From positions 62,001 to 126,000 of the forward strand of contig NZ_FMAR01000013.1 in assembly GCF_900094705.1 (NCBI RefSeq): a DNA stretch of 64,000 bases. The letters run 5' to 3'. Origin of the DNA: Chitinophaga costaii. Its GTDB lineage: Bacteria; Bacteroidota; Bacteroidia; Chitinophagales; Chitinophagaceae. Of the stretch, positions 45,449 through 54,351 are shown piece after piece; position 1 is the stretch's first letter; every line of letters starts with the position of its first letter. The translations under genes and the position numbers were made by a program. Below the pieces are notes generated by a model. The model worked only from the letters and a program-made list of their open reading frames with translations. It had not been told where the DNA came from and made no database searches.

Positions 45449-46327
45449 ATGAGCTATCAGCTAATTGGCAATCTATCTGCCCTGATTTGTGATGATGGCA
45501 TAGCACCATTAGCCAATGCCACCCTTCGTATTTACCTGCCTGAACTTAGTATCAACAATGAGGTGGATTGGCTGGGCATTGTCCGGGATCCTATTCCTTT
45601 ATCTGCCGAAGCAGTAGCTCAAAAAGCAGACCGGCTACTAGCGGAGGTGGTCCTGGATGCAGCTGGTAATTTCCGGGTTGCCTGGCAGGAAATCCATCTT
45701 TTCACAGAACCCCTGGAGTTAAACATCTGCATCACCAACATAGCTGGGTTAGGTAATCCAATGGCCAGTCCGCAACACTTTAGCTTGGGCATGTTTGTGC
45801 CGGACTGGAAACGGCATAAAGAAATATACATGGCTGCATTCGCTTATATAGTGCCATCGGAGTGCTGGGCTCAAATTCACCACCAGCTTCATGTTTGGGC
45901 CATTACAGGCATTGTTCGTCACTATCGCAACCACCTACCTGTGTCCAGGGTAATTGTACAGGCCTTTCAGGAAGGTAGTGGTAAAAAGCTGGGAGAAGCT
46001 TTTGTGAATGAGCAAGGTCGCTTTCGCTTGCAGTTTGCCTATAAGCCGCCCCGCCGGCGTTTACCACCCGAAGGTAATCCTACAATGCAGAAAGGTCCCC
46101 ATGTATTTTTTAAGGTACTAACAATGGAGGGGGCCACCATCTGGTCGGAAAACCGCGCGATGGACTTGCAGCCGGAGTGCCAGGGCTTAGCTACCTGCAC
46201 GAAGCAAGAAATTTATGTGAAGCCTTTGACAGTGCTGAAAAGTACACAGCTGTTTTCGGGATGGCGGCAGTTGTTGCAACGGGTAAGGCTGCGCAGGAAA
46301 TATGTAGAACATTACAGCTTGGTATAA
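45449..46327 (+). CDS. hypothetical protein with two transthyretin-like beta-sandwich repeats
   Basis: 292 aa from ATG 45449. Two similar units: about 3-95 (ATLRIYLPEL...LLAEVVLDAAGNFRVAW) and about 145-215 (VSRVIVQAFQEGSGKKLGEAFVNEQGRFRLQF), each with the carboxypeptidase-regulatory/transthyretin pattern of a strand pair then a D/N-x-x-G-x-F-R turn. The rest has HVWAITGIV and a basic end. No signal peptide or TM helix was seen. It is divergent from the kinase cluster across 397 bp, so shared control is possible but unproven. Confidence 0.7.
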   Translation: MSYQLIGNLSALICDDGIAPLANATLRIYLPELSINNEVDWLGIVRDPIPLSAEAVAQKADRLLAEVVLDAAGNFRVAWQEIHLFTEPLELNICITNIAGLGNPMASPQHFSLGMFVPDWKRHKEIYMAAFAYIVPSECWAQIHHQLHVWAITGIVRHYRNHLPVSRVIVQAFQEGSGKKLGEAFVNEQGRFRLQFAYKPPRRRLPPEGNPTMQKGPHVFFKVLTMEGATIWSENRAMDLQPECQGLATCTKQEIYVKPLTVLKSTQLFSGWRQLLQRVRLRRKYVEHYSLV

Positions 46328-46435
46328 AATAAACTGACCAGCCAGCAACGTGCACTGTTATTGCATGGCAGCTTATTGGGTCACGTGGTTTTGGTTGCTT
46401 GCTTTCATAAATAATTGGCATTCTATATTTGAAAT

Positions 46436-46464
46436 TCATCTGTTTTGCAGATGACCTTTTTTTT
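46436..46464 (+). terminator. terminator of the beta-sandwich gene
   Basis: TCATCTG pairs with CAGATGA around a 5-nt loop, followed by CC and eight T. Confidence 0.85.
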
Positions 46465-46487
46465 GCGCCCGTTTTTTTCAAGGGTAC

Positions 46488-47384
46488 TCAGAACCTGGGA
46501 TGAAAACGGGATAATGTATCGCGGAGGAATTCGCGGTCCAGGTGTGTGTAGATTTCCGTGGTGGTAATACTTTCATGGCCCAGCATTTCCTGCACGGCAC
46601 GCAAGTTGGCACCGCCTTCTACCAGATGGGTGGCAAAGGAATGCCGGAAGGTATGGGGCGACACCTGTTTTTTGATACCTGCCTGCTGCACCAGTTTTTT
46701 GATCACCAGGAAAATCATAACCCGCGTAAGCCCGCTGCCACGGCGGTTCAGGAACACAATATCTTCCTGGCCTCTTTTAATATTTAACTGGCGGCGGTCT
46801 GTCTCCAGGTAAAGATTTACGTATTGAATGGCCTGGCGGCCTATGGGTACTAGCCTTTCCTTATCGCCCTTACCGATCACCCGGATAAAGCCATCATCAA
46901 AATACAATTGCGATATTTTCAGGTTTACCACCTCGCTTACGCGTAGGCCACAACTGTACATAATTTCCAGGATGGCTTTGTTGCGATGGCCTTCTGCAGT
47001 GCTAAGGTCTATTTGTGCAATGATCTCCTCAATCTCTGTAAAGGTGAGTACGTCTGGCAGTTTGCGCCTTGTTTTGGGAGCTTCCAGGAGTTGGGTAGGA
47101 TCTTCCGTAATGATGTTTTCCAGTAAAAGGAATTTGTAAAACGACTTAATGCCTGAAATAATACGGGCCTGGGAAGGAGCCGTCATTCCCAAGCCGGCTA
47201 TCCAATGTATGCAGCCCTGCAACTGGGTAAGGGTAACCTGTTGCGGGGAAAGCGCGAGGCCGTTACTTTGCAGGTATTGCTCCAACAAGGCTACATCATG
47301 GAGATAAGCCGCAATAGAATGTACCGAGAGCGAGCGCTCCAGTTGCAGGTAAGCTTTAAAACTGTTCAGGTAAGACAACCACAT
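46488..47384 (-). CDS. xerD: tyrosine recombinase XerD
   Basis: 298 aa from ATG 47384 (MWLSYLNSF), the exact XerD length; the longer frame adds ten doubtful residues. SAM-like core-binding domain at the N-terminus (YLQLERSLSVHSIAAYLHD), catalytic Arg in YSCGLRVSEV, HTFRHSFATHLVEGG, GHESITTTEIYTHL with Tyr nucleophile. It resolves chromosome dimers at dif with XerC. Position next to ndk looks incidental. Confidence 0.94.
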   Translation of the reverse strand: MWLSYLNSFKAYLQLERSLSVHSIAAYLHDVALLEQYLQSNGLALSPQQVTLTQLQGCIHWIAGLGMTAPSQARIISGIKSFYKFLLLENIITEDPTQLLEAPKTRRKLPDVLTFTEIEEIIAQIDLSTAEGHRNKAILEIMYSCGLRVSEVVNLKISQLYFDDGFIRVIGKGDKERLVPIGRQAIQYVNLYLETDRRQLNIKRGQEDIVFLNRRGSGLTRVMIFLVIKKLVQQAGIKKQVSPHTFRHSFATHLVEGGANLRAVQEMLGHESITTTEIYTHLDREFLRDTLSRFHPRF

Positions 47385-47430
47385 AAGGCAAAGGTACAAT
47401 GTACAAGATAGCAAGCGGGTAGGGGGCTAA

Positions 47431-47461
47431 AAAAAGAGGCTCACTATTGAAGCGAGCCTCT
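47431..47461 (-). terminator. terminator of ndk
   Basis: AGAGGCTC (47435-47442) pairs with GAGCCTCT (47454-47461). On the minus strand it follows the ndk stop and ends in a T run. Confidence 0.85.
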
Positions 47462-47483
47462 GAACGATCATTATTAAAACGGA

Positions 47484-47900
47484 TTAAAACTTTTCCAGTC
47501 CGCTGAAAAAGAAATCGCCTTCGATCTGTGCGTTTTCATCGGAGTCGGAACCATGTACTGCGTTATGGCCAATGGATTCGGCATATTTCTTACGGATGGT
47601 ACCTTCTGCTGCGTTAGCGGGGTTGGTAGCACCAATCAGGTTGCGGAAGTCTTCCACAGCATTGTCTTTTTCCAAGATGGCAGCCACCAAGTGACCGCTG
47701 CTCATAAATTCCACCAGTTCACCATAAAAAGGGCGTTCTTTATGCACAGCATAAAATTCACCTGCTTTTTCAGCGGAGAGGCGGGTCTGCTTTAATGCCA
47801 CGATGCGGAAACCGGCTTTACAGATCATGTCGAGAATGCCGCCGATATGACCGTTCTGAACGGCATCCGGCTTAATCATGGTAAATGTTTTATTGCTCAT
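47484..47900 (-). CDS. ndk: nucleoside diphosphate kinase
   Basis: 138 aa. [16 protein letters not shown] at the start, [35 protein letters not shown] with the catalytic His in NAVHGSDS. Transfers gamma-phosphate from NTPs to NDPs. Monocistronic with its own promoter box and terminator; divergent from nrnA. Confidence 0.97.
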   Translation of the reverse strand: MSNKTFTMIKPDAVQNGHIGGILDMICKAGFRIVALKQTRLSAEKAGEFYAVHKERPFYGELVEFMSSGHLVAAILEKDNAVEDFRNLIGATNPANAAEGTIRKKYAESIGHNAVHGSDSDENAQIEGDFFFSGLEKF

Positions 47901-47982
47901 TGTTGTTGAATTGCGGGATTTATATATTACTATATCGTTATGTGTTTTCGGGTAATCCGCTCACATAGAGCGTTATCGGCCG

Positions 47983-47990
47983 CAAATGTA
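47983..47990 (-). promoter_or_regulatory. -7 element before ndk
   Basis: TACATTTG on the minus strand, a full TAnnTTTG match about 82 bp before the ndk ATG. No clear TTG at the -33 distance. Confidence 0.4.
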
Positions 47991-48114
47991 ACCACAATTT
48001 CGGATGGTATAAAAAATTTTGAAATACTGGCTTTAATAAAGAACTTCGCACTTCCTTTGCCATAAAAAGCGAAGGCATTACATAGCTTGTAAATAAACAA
48101 TATTTCAGTTCTGA

Positions 48115-49119
48115 ATGAAGCCAATCGAGGATATTAGACCCTTACTGGACAGCCCTAAAAAAGTGATCATCACCATGCATCAGAAGCCCGACGCCGACGC
48201 GATGGGTTCTTCGCTGGCCTTGTTTCACTACCTGCGGCGGCTGGGTCACACAGTATCGGTGATCTCTCCCACGAATTTCCCGGATTTCCTGAAATGGATG
48301 CCAGGTTGCGATGAGGTGATTGATTTTGAATCCATGCAGGATAAAGCGGTGACGGCTTTAGAAAAGGTAGATTTATTGTTTTGCCTCGACTTTAACACCA
48401 TCTCGCGCACCAAACACCTGGCACCTTATCTGGAAGCACTGCAATGCATTAAAATCTTGGTAGATCATCACCTGGAGCCACAACCCAACTTCGATTATGG
48501 AGTAAGTGATACCTCGGCCAGTGCTACTGCCTTGCTTATTTACGAAATGATTGTAAAACTGGGAGATGAACAGTATATTGATGACGCCATTGCACAATGT
48601 CTGTATGCCGGCACTGTAACCGATACGGGATCGTTCCGTTTTGCTTCTACCAGCAGCCGCGTACACCGCATGGTGGCCGATTTGATGGACCGGGGATTGA
48701 AACATGAACCCATTCATCAGGCGATCTATGATAATTTCCTGGAAAACCGGCTGCGCTTTTTAGGCCACAGCCTGTTATACCGCATGGAAGTTTTCTACGA
48801 ATACAACACGGTGATGATGGCGATTCCTTATGCAGACCTGAAGAAATTTGACCTGCAGACTGGCGATACAGAAGGATTGGTAAACTTTCCCCTGCAAATT
48901 CAGGGTATAAAAATGGCAGCCCTTATTATAGATCGCCATCAGGAAGTGAAACTTTCTTTCCGCTCTAAAGGCGGCTTCGACGTGAACACCTTCGGTCGTA
49001 AATATTTTGACGGAGGTGGTCACTTTAACGCAGCGGGCGGTCGTAGTACCGATTCGCTGGAAAGAACAGTGGAGCGTTTTATCCAGGCACTGGAAGAGAA
49101 TGAAGAAAAATTGAGATGA
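48115..49119 (+). CDS. nrnA: DHH-family oligoribonuclease / pAp phosphatase (NrnA-like)
   Basis: 334 aa. DHH motif I KPDADAMGSS, motif DHHLEP (Asp-His-His), CLYAGTVTDTGSF, and the C-terminal DHHA1 motif DGGGHFNAAGG. NrnA degrades short oligoribonucleotides and converts 3'-phosphoadenosine 5'-phosphate to AMP with Mn2+; relatives also cleave pApA, the first breakdown product of c-di-AMP. A c-di-AMP synthase gene is 1 kb downstream, so a link is conceivable. The FKBP gene follows 32 bp later, likely same operon. Confidence 0.93.
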   Translation: MKPIEDIRPLLDSPKKVIITMHQKPDADAMGSSLALFHYLRRLGHTVSVISPTNFPDFLKWMPGCDEVIDFESMQDKAVTALEKVDLLFCLDFNTISRTKHLAPYLEALQCIKILVDHHLEPQPNFDYGVSDTSASATALLIYEMIVKLGDEQYIDDAIAQCLYAGTVTDTGSFRFASTSSRVHRMVADLMDRGLKHEPIHQAIYDNFLENRLRFLGHSLLYRMEVFYEYNTVMMAIPYADLKKFDLQTGDTEGLVNFPLQIQGIKMAALIIDRHQEVKLSFRSKGGFDVNTFGRKYFDGGGHFNAAGGRSTDSLERTVERFIQALEENEEKLR

Positions 49120-49151
49120 ACATTAAAACCTGTTAATACTAATATAATCAA

Positions 49152-50039
49152 ATGAAAAAGAACACTCTGTTGCTTGTTGCGGCTGCCGGCTTAATGATTG
49201 CAGGCTGCGGTAAAAGCGTTAAAAAGACACCAGGCGGTATTGAATATACCGTGTATAAATCCGGTAGCGGCCCACAGTTGAAAATTGGCGATACCGCGAT
49301 GATGAACATCGTACAGCGCATCAACGACTCCACCCTGGCGGATTCCCGCAAGATTATTGGTGCTCCCGTACCGGTGCTGGTGCAGAAATCCAATGAAAAG
49401 TACGACCTGATGGAAGGCATCGCCTTGCTGAAAGTAGGCGACAGCGCTACCTTCATTATTCCTTGGGATTCTTTGCCAGAATTTCAGCGTCCTCCTTTCG
49501 GCAAAAAAGGTGATAAAATCAAGATCACTTTTGCGGTAGCAGGTCTCTACAACGCTAGCGCACAGCGCGAAAAAGATGAAAAAGCCATCCAGGAATATAT
49601 CACTAGTAACAAATTACAAACTACCAAAACTCCGGAAGGCGTTTATGTAGCAGTTACCGAACACGGTACCGGCGAACAGCCCAAAGCAGGTGATACCGTG
49701 TACGTACACTACACCGGCAAATTGCTGAATGGCAAAGTATTCGATTCCAGCCTGGATACCACGCTGCGCCCAGGTTCCAAGGTGCAACCCATTAAGTTCC
49801 CGCTGGGTCAGGGCTTCGTGATCAAAGGTTGGGACGCTGGTTTGTCTACCCTGAAAAAAGGAGACAAAGCTACCCTGGTGATCCCGTCTTCACTGGCTTA
49901 TGGTCTGCAAGGCAGTCCTCCAGCCATCCCGAGCAACTCTGTACTGGTATTTACCGTAGAATTGGTAGACGTGGTAGCAGGTAAAGCTCCCGCTGCACCT
50001 ACTACTCCGGCTGCTCCGGCTACTCCTGTAAAGAAATAA
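49152..50039 (+). CDS. FKBP-type peptidyl-prolyl isomerase lipoprotein with two FKBP-like units
   Basis: 295 aa. Lipobox LMIAGC (Cys18). An N-terminal degenerate FKBP unit (about 25-130, GSGPQLKIGDTAMMNI...IPWDSLPEF), a helical linker, then a canonical FKBP domain (about 165-275) with VYVHYTGKLLNGKVFDSS, GQGFVIKGWDAGLSTLKKGDKATLVIPSSLAYG and IPSNSVLVFTVELVDV. The C-terminus is a Pro/Ala/Thr linker. It helps fold envelope proteins, anchored in the inner or outer membrane. Ends at a perfect terminator. Confidence 0.94.
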   Translation: MKKNTLLLVAAAGLMIAGCGKSVKKTPGGIEYTVYKSGSGPQLKIGDTAMMNIVQRINDSTLADSRKIIGAPVPVLVQKSNEKYDLMEGIALLKVGDSATFIIPWDSLPEFQRPPFGKKGDKIKITFAVAGLYNASAQREKDEKAIQEYITSNKLQTTKTPEGVYVAVTEHGTGEQPKAGDTVYVHYTGKLLNGKVFDSSLDTTLRPGSKVQPIKFPLGQGFVIKGWDAGLSTLKKGDKATLVIPSSLAYGLQGSPPAIPSNSVLVFTVELVDVVAGKAPAAPTTPAAPATPVKK

Positions 50040-50055
50040 GAAATAAGCTTTACCA

Positions 50056-50098
50056 TAAAAAGAAAGCCGCACGATTCACTCGTGCGGCTTTCTTTTTA
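50056..50098. terminator. strong bidirectional terminator after the FKBP gene
   Basis: A 19-bp perfect stem (50056-50074 with 50080-50098; core AGAAAGCCGCACGA) around a 5-nt loop, with A-run and T-run arms, between convergent FKBP and cdaA genes. Confidence 0.95.
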
Positions 50099-50110
50099 TG
50101 CTTTCTTTTA

Positions 50111-50923
50111 TCACGCATACCCATCTATCAGCAGCGTGTACAATTTAACCTTCAGATCCTCTGGCGACACATCCATCGACAGCTCGCCGTCTTCGGCATA
50201 GGAAATGGTACCCCTTTCTTCTGAAACCACGATAGCCAGGTTATCGCTATGCTCTGTAATTCCCACAGCAGAACGATGCCGCAACCCTATCCGCGAGGGC
50301 AGGTCAGGATTGTCGGATACGGGCAAAATTACCTTAGCAGCCAATATGCGGTTGCCCACTATGATCAGTGCACCATCATGCAGGGGGCTGCTTTTTTCAA
50401 AAATACATTCTATCAGCCGCGCTGATACATTCCCGTCTATAGTGGTGCTGGACGCACTGTCAAATTTTAGCCGGTAAGTGGTGGCAATGATGATGAGCGC
50501 CCCGGTTTTGCGGGAAGCCATATGGCTTGCTGCCATTACGATTTCGTTGATAATATTTTCTTCCTCGCGGTAGCTCTTAAACTTATCGGGCAGGAATAAT
50601 TTAGTCAGAAAGCTGTCTTTACTGAGTGGCGTTTTCTTGCCCAGCACCAGCAAAAATTTGCGGATTTCCGGCTGGAAAATAATAATGATGGCGATAATGC
50701 CTACGTTGATAAAGTTCTGAAGAATGTTGCTAAGGATAGGCATTCCCAGGAATCTTACCAGGAAATATACTGCGTACACCACCAGCAGTCCCAAAAAAAT
50801 ATTGAATGCCAGGCTGCCTTTTAGCAGGCGGTATAACTGGATCACCAGGAATACCACGATGAGCAGGTCCAACACATTGAGCCAGCGAAAATTAAATCCA
50901 TAAAAGTGAATCACATCCTTCAT
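50111..50923 (-). CDS. cdaA: membrane-bound diadenylate cyclase (CdaA/DacA type)
   Basis: 270 aa. Three N-terminal TM helices (about 15-80), then the DisA_N/DAC domain with the catalytic DGALIIV and RHRSAVGITEHSDNLAIVVSEE motifs. It joins two ATP molecules into cyclic di-AMP, a messenger that controls osmolyte transport and wall homeostasis. It is the last gene of a folP - ABC exporter - cdaA run on the minus strand; the 27-bp gap to the exporter suggests cotranscription. Confidence 0.95.
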   Translation of the reverse strand: MKDVIHFYGFNFRWLNVLDLLIVVFLVIQLYRLLKGSLAFNIFLGLLVVYAVYFLVRFLGMPILSNILQNFINVGIIAIIIIFQPEIRKFLLVLGKKTPLSKDSFLTKLFLPDKFKSYREEENIINEIVMAASHMASRKTGALIIIATTYRLKFDSASSTTIDGNVSARLIECIFEKSSPLHDGALIIVGNRILAAKVILPVSDNPDLPSRIGLRHRSAVGITEHSDNLAIVVSEERGTISYAEDGELSMDVSPEDLKVKLYTLLIDGYA

Positions 50924-50950
50924 GCCGTAAAAATAACGTTTAGCGATGAG

Positions 50951-52702
50951 TTATAAATTTTCCTGGTGTTTCCATAATTCCCGGAAAACAAGACCATGCG
51001 CACGGAGGTGGGCGAAACTGCCTTCTTCTACAATACGGCCCTGGCGCAGCACGTAAACGTAATCGAACAAGCGCAGCAAGTGCAGCCGGTGCAGGGAGGA
51101 GATTACTGCTTTATCGGCAAAAGCCAGGAACAGGTCTTCGTAGAGCTGCATTTCCGTTTTGGGATCTACGCTGCTGGTGGGTTCGTCCAGTAGTACCAGC
51201 TGGCTATCCCTGGCCGCCAGTATGCCGCGGGCTAGCGCCAGTCTTTGTTTCTGGCCACCGCTAAGGTTCACGCCCTTTTCGCGGATGTCGGATTGCAGGC
51301 CTTGTGGCAGTTGTTGTATCACTTCGGCGAAATGGGCGCGCCGGCTTACTTCCATCACCGCTTCTTCTGGAAAAGGAAGACCCAAAGTTATGTTGTACGC
51401 AATGGTGTTTTCAAATATCTCCGGCTCCTGCGGAAACAGGGTTACCGATTCATTAATGGTATTCAGCGAGTAGGGCTTGCCATCTACGTATATGCGTGCT
51501 TGTTGAGGTGAATAAAGTCCACGCAGCAGCGCGAGCAGGGTACTTTTACCACTACCGCTTTCGCCAATAAAGGCTATGCGGGTACCTTTGCGGATGTCCA
51601 GGTGAATGTTTTGCAGGCTTTGTGGGCGTTCCATTGCTGGCAGGTGGTAAGAAAATTGTAACCCTTCTATGCGGATATGCTGCCAGGTGGCCGGCAGGTC
51701 GCTAGGCTGGTCGGCACGATGCTGTTCCGTATAGGCGTGGCTGATAGCCGAGGCAGTTTCAATGGCGGTGTTAAATTGCACGATCTCTGTATACTGCCAG
51801 GCCACGTCCTGGAATACGCTGGTAAAATTGGTTACAAATCCTAAAAGGGTTACCAGACCGGCCACATTGAACAAGGTGCCGGGTGTCCAGTGCTGGAAGA
51901 TATAGCCGAAGGTAATGACGCAATAAATCAGGGCGATAAGTGAATCTGCGGTAAACCATTTCCATTCATTGATCAGCGCACTGCGGGAAAATGGTCGCAG
52001 GATGGCATGTACCCGGTGCAGCAATCCCTTTTCCACGCTCTCCTCCAGCCGCAGGGTGATAACCGTCATGATGTTAGACAATGTATCGAATAACGTGGCC
52101 GAAACTATATGCTCTTTTTCGTTCACTTCCGCTTCGGCCTCAATGAAAGGACGGTCAAAACGGATAATGACCACAATCACCAAGCCGCCCATCAGCACGC
52201 CTATGCCGCCATACAGCGGAGAGAAATATAACATGGCAGCTACGCTGAAAAAAAACTTTGCTATGGCATGTAGGTACATAAAGCCCCTGTCAAAAAACTG
52301 CCGCAACGATTCGTAGGCCTTGCGCACCCGGTTGATCGTAGCGCCACTATGATGATCCTGGTGCCACTTTACCGGCAGGTGTAGCACCTGGTGGTAGCGT
52401 TCCTGTAAGAAATTGCGGCTCAGGTTAAAAGCCAGCCGCCGCTCCATGATGCGCGCCGGACCGTGAAAGGCCCATTGCAGCAATTTAAAGAACACATACA
52501 GCCCAACATACATCAGCGCATACCGCAGGATGTGCTGCGTATCATGCTGCAACTTTCCCACGAACCAACCAAGTAAAACCGGGTTGGCCGCATCGCAGGC
52601 ATTAGCGAAAATGAACAGAATATAGGTGAGCACATACTGCTTCCGCTCCCTGCGCGCATATTTCCAGGCTGTTTGTAATAAGTTGATATATGGGTTGCTC
52701 AT
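50951..52702 (-). CDS. ABC exporter, fused permease and ATPase
   Basis: 583 aa half-transporter. Six TM helices in residues 1-310. NBD with Walker A GESGSGKST, Q-loop LFPQEPEIF, signature LSGGQKQRLALARG and Walker B LVLLDEPTSSVD (catalytic Glu intact). The switch residue is His in SSLHRL. Substrate unknown. Unusual place: between folP and cdaA, which in many Bacteroidota are direct neighbours (from memory, not checked). Gaps are 27 bp to cdaA and 68 bp to folP, so one operon is likely. Confidence 0.92.
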   Translation of the reverse strand: MSNPYINLLQTAWKYARRERKQYVLTYILFIFANACDAANPVLLGWFVGKLQHDTQHILRYALMYVGLYVFFKLLQWAFHGPARIMERRLAFNLSRNFLQERYHQVLHLPVKWHQDHHSGATINRVRKAYESLRQFFDRGFMYLHAIAKFFFSVAAMLYFSPLYGGIGVLMGGLVIVVIIRFDRPFIEAEAEVNEKEHIVSATLFDTLSNIMTVITLRLEESVEKGLLHRVHAILRPFSRSALINEWKWFTADSLIALIYCVITFGYIFQHWTPGTLFNVAGLVTLLGFVTNFTSVFQDVAWQYTEIVQFNTAIETASAISHAYTEQHRADQPSDLPATWQHIRIEGLQFSYHLPAMERPQSLQNIHLDIRKGTRIAFIGESGSGKSTLLALLRGLYSPQQARIYVDGKPYSLNTINESVTLFPQEPEIFENTIAYNITLGLPFPEEAVMEVSRRAHFAEVIQQLPQGLQSDIREKGVNLSGGQKQRLALARGILAARDSQLVLLDEPTSSVDPKTEMQLYEDLFLAFADKAVISSLHRLHLLRLFDYVYVLRQGRIVEEGSFAHLRAHGLVFRELWKHQENL

Positions 52703-52770
52703 ATGGAAGGTGTTAAGTGCCCCGTAACGCGCAGGCGGTAAGGCTTTTCCTATTTTATGGTTCTAACATG

Positions 52771-53679
52771 TTAGGCGGTAGCAAGGGTATGGTATAATGT
52801 AACTGCTTCCATGGCGGCCTTTACATCGTGTACGCGCAGCAAGCGGGCGCCGCGTTCCAGTGCCATGGAGTGAATCACGGTGGTACCATTCAATGCATCG
52901 GAGGCGGTATTGCCCAACACTTTATAGATCATCGATTTCCTGGACACGCCTGCCAGTAGCGGGGCTTCCAGGATGCGGAAAGCAGCCAGGTGGCGCAGCA
53001 GGGTGTAATTATGGGCAATGGTTTTGCCGAAGCCAAAGCCGGGGTCTACGATCACGTCCTCCATGCCGGCCTGTTTGCACACTGCCAGTTTTTGAATGAA
53101 ATAATCCAGCACTTCCTGCACCACATTTTCGTAGTGGGGGTGCTGCTGCATGGTATCGGGGCTACCCTGCATGTGCATGGCTATGTAGGGTACACGCAGT
53201 GCGCCCACGGTGGGGATCATCGCTTCATCCAAATCGCCGGCACTGATATCGTTGATGATGGCGGCACCGGCTTTAACGCAGCAGGCTGCCACGCTGGCAT
53301 AAAAAGTATCTATGGAAATTATAGCCTCTGGATGTGCTTTCAGGATGGCGGTGATGGCGGGCAGCAACCGTTCCATTTCCTGATCGGCCCCTACCTTGGT
53401 AGCGCCGGGACGGGTACTTTGCGCGCCAATGTCGAGGATGGCGGCACCTTCCAACAGGTGGCGGCTGGCCTTGCTCACCACATCGGCCAGGGCGCGGCTA
53501 CGGCTATCTGCAAAAAAGGAATCTTCGGTCACATTAATTATACCCATCACCCGGGGTTGGGAAAGGTCCAGCAATTTTCCCCCGCAGCGGATAGTGAAAT
53601 CATCCCGTAATAATGTATTTTTGAAACTGCTATTGGCCAAGGCAATATGTTTTTGGTCGTCACAAAGGTAGGCATTCAC
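52771..53679 (-). CDS. folP: dihydropteroate synthase
   Basis: 302 aa TIM barrel. VMGIINVTEDSFFADSR (the usual Pro of NVTPDSF is Glu here), LDIGAQSTRPGATKVG, SIDTFYASVA, INDIS, DPGFGFGKT and GVSRKSMI. It joins pABA and dihydropterin pyrophosphate in folate synthesis and is the sulfonamide target. First gene of a likely folP-ABC-cdaA operon, divergent from the DUF1599 gene with a 73-bp spacer. The N-terminal 25 residues are not well conserved, so a later start is possible. Confidence 0.95.
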   Translation of the reverse strand: MNAYLCDDQKHIALANSSFKNTLLRDDFTIRCGGKLLDLSQPRVMGIINVTEDSFFADSRSRALADVVSKASRHLLEGAAILDIGAQSTRPGATKVGADQEMERLLPAITAILKAHPEAIISIDTFYASVAACCVKAGAAIINDISAGDLDEAMIPTVGALRVPYIAMHMQGSPDTMQQHPHYENVVQEVLDYFIQKLAVCKQAGMEDVIVDPGFGFGKTIAHNYTLLRHLAAFRILEAPLLAGVSRKSMIYKVLGNTASDALNGTTVIHSMALERGARLLRVHDVKAAMEAVTLYHTLATA

Positions 53680-53752
53680 CGCTTGCTTTTAAGTTGAACA
53701 AATCAAGATAGAAAGCCGTCGCTGGTTAGCATAGCGCCGGGGACTTACCCAT

Positions 53753-54298
53753 ATGGAACAAACACTGCTGCAATACACCCAGGCCCTCAACGCCTGTAAA
53801 GATATTTTTATTAAGAAAGCCGCTGATTACGGAACTTCCTGGCGCGTGCTGCGCCCCATTTCGGTGGTGGACCAGCTTTTTATCAAGGCACAACGCATCC
53901 GCAATATCCAGGAAATGGGCGTACAAAAGGTGGAAGACCGCATTGATAGCGAGTTCCAAGCTATTGTGAATTATGGGATCATAGCCCTCATACAGTTAGA
54001 TAAGCCCATAAGCAATCCCTACCAGGACATGCCCCTGACCGAAGTACAGCAGCGCTATGAAGCAAAAGCCCACGTTGTGCAAGAGGTAATGGAGGCTAAG
54101 AACCACGACTATGGCGAGGCCTGGCGCGATATGAGCCAGGAATCATTCACCGACCTCATTCTTACTAAATTGCTGCGCATTAAGCAAATACTGCGCAATG
54201 ACGGCAAAACCCTGGTGTCTGAAGGCATAGACGCTAATTTCGTGGACATCGTTAACTATGCTTTGTTTGCGCTGATCCTGATCAAAGAAAAACAGTAA
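53753..54298 (+). CDS. DUF1599 (nucleotide modification associated domain) protein
   Basis: 181 aa containing two copies of the DUF1599 motif: KKAADYGTSWRVLRPISVVDQLFIKAQRIRNIQ (about 22-55) and AKNHDYGEAWRDMSQESFTDLILTKLLRIKQIL (about 112-145), each followed by D-x-x-NYG/A-x-x-AL. The fold resembles nucleotide pyrophosphohydrolases; its reaction is unknown. In Bacteroides the gene is near folP and a DoxX-like gene, and the same neighbours occur here (family-level recollection). Confidence 0.93.
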   Translation: MEQTLLQYTQALNACKDIFIKKAADYGTSWRVLRPISVVDQLFIKAQRIRNIQEMGVQKVEDRIDSEFQAIVNYGIIALIQLDKPISNPYQDMPLTEVQQRYEAKAHVVQEVMEAKNHDYGEAWRDMSQESFTDLILTKLLRIKQILRNDGKTLVSEGIDANFVDIVNYALFALILIKEKQ

Positions 54299-54351
54299 TC
54301 TGATATATACCATTCAACGCTTCAACTTTCACCAACTAACCATTACCTGCA

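Noticed and set aside
46191-46481. 96-aa minus-strand frame
   Set aside because: It overlaps the end of the beta-sandwich gene and a terminator hairpin, and has no recognisable content.
52990-53610. 206-aa plus-strand frame antisense to folP
   Set aside because: folP motifs are intact on the other strand and this frame has no motif.
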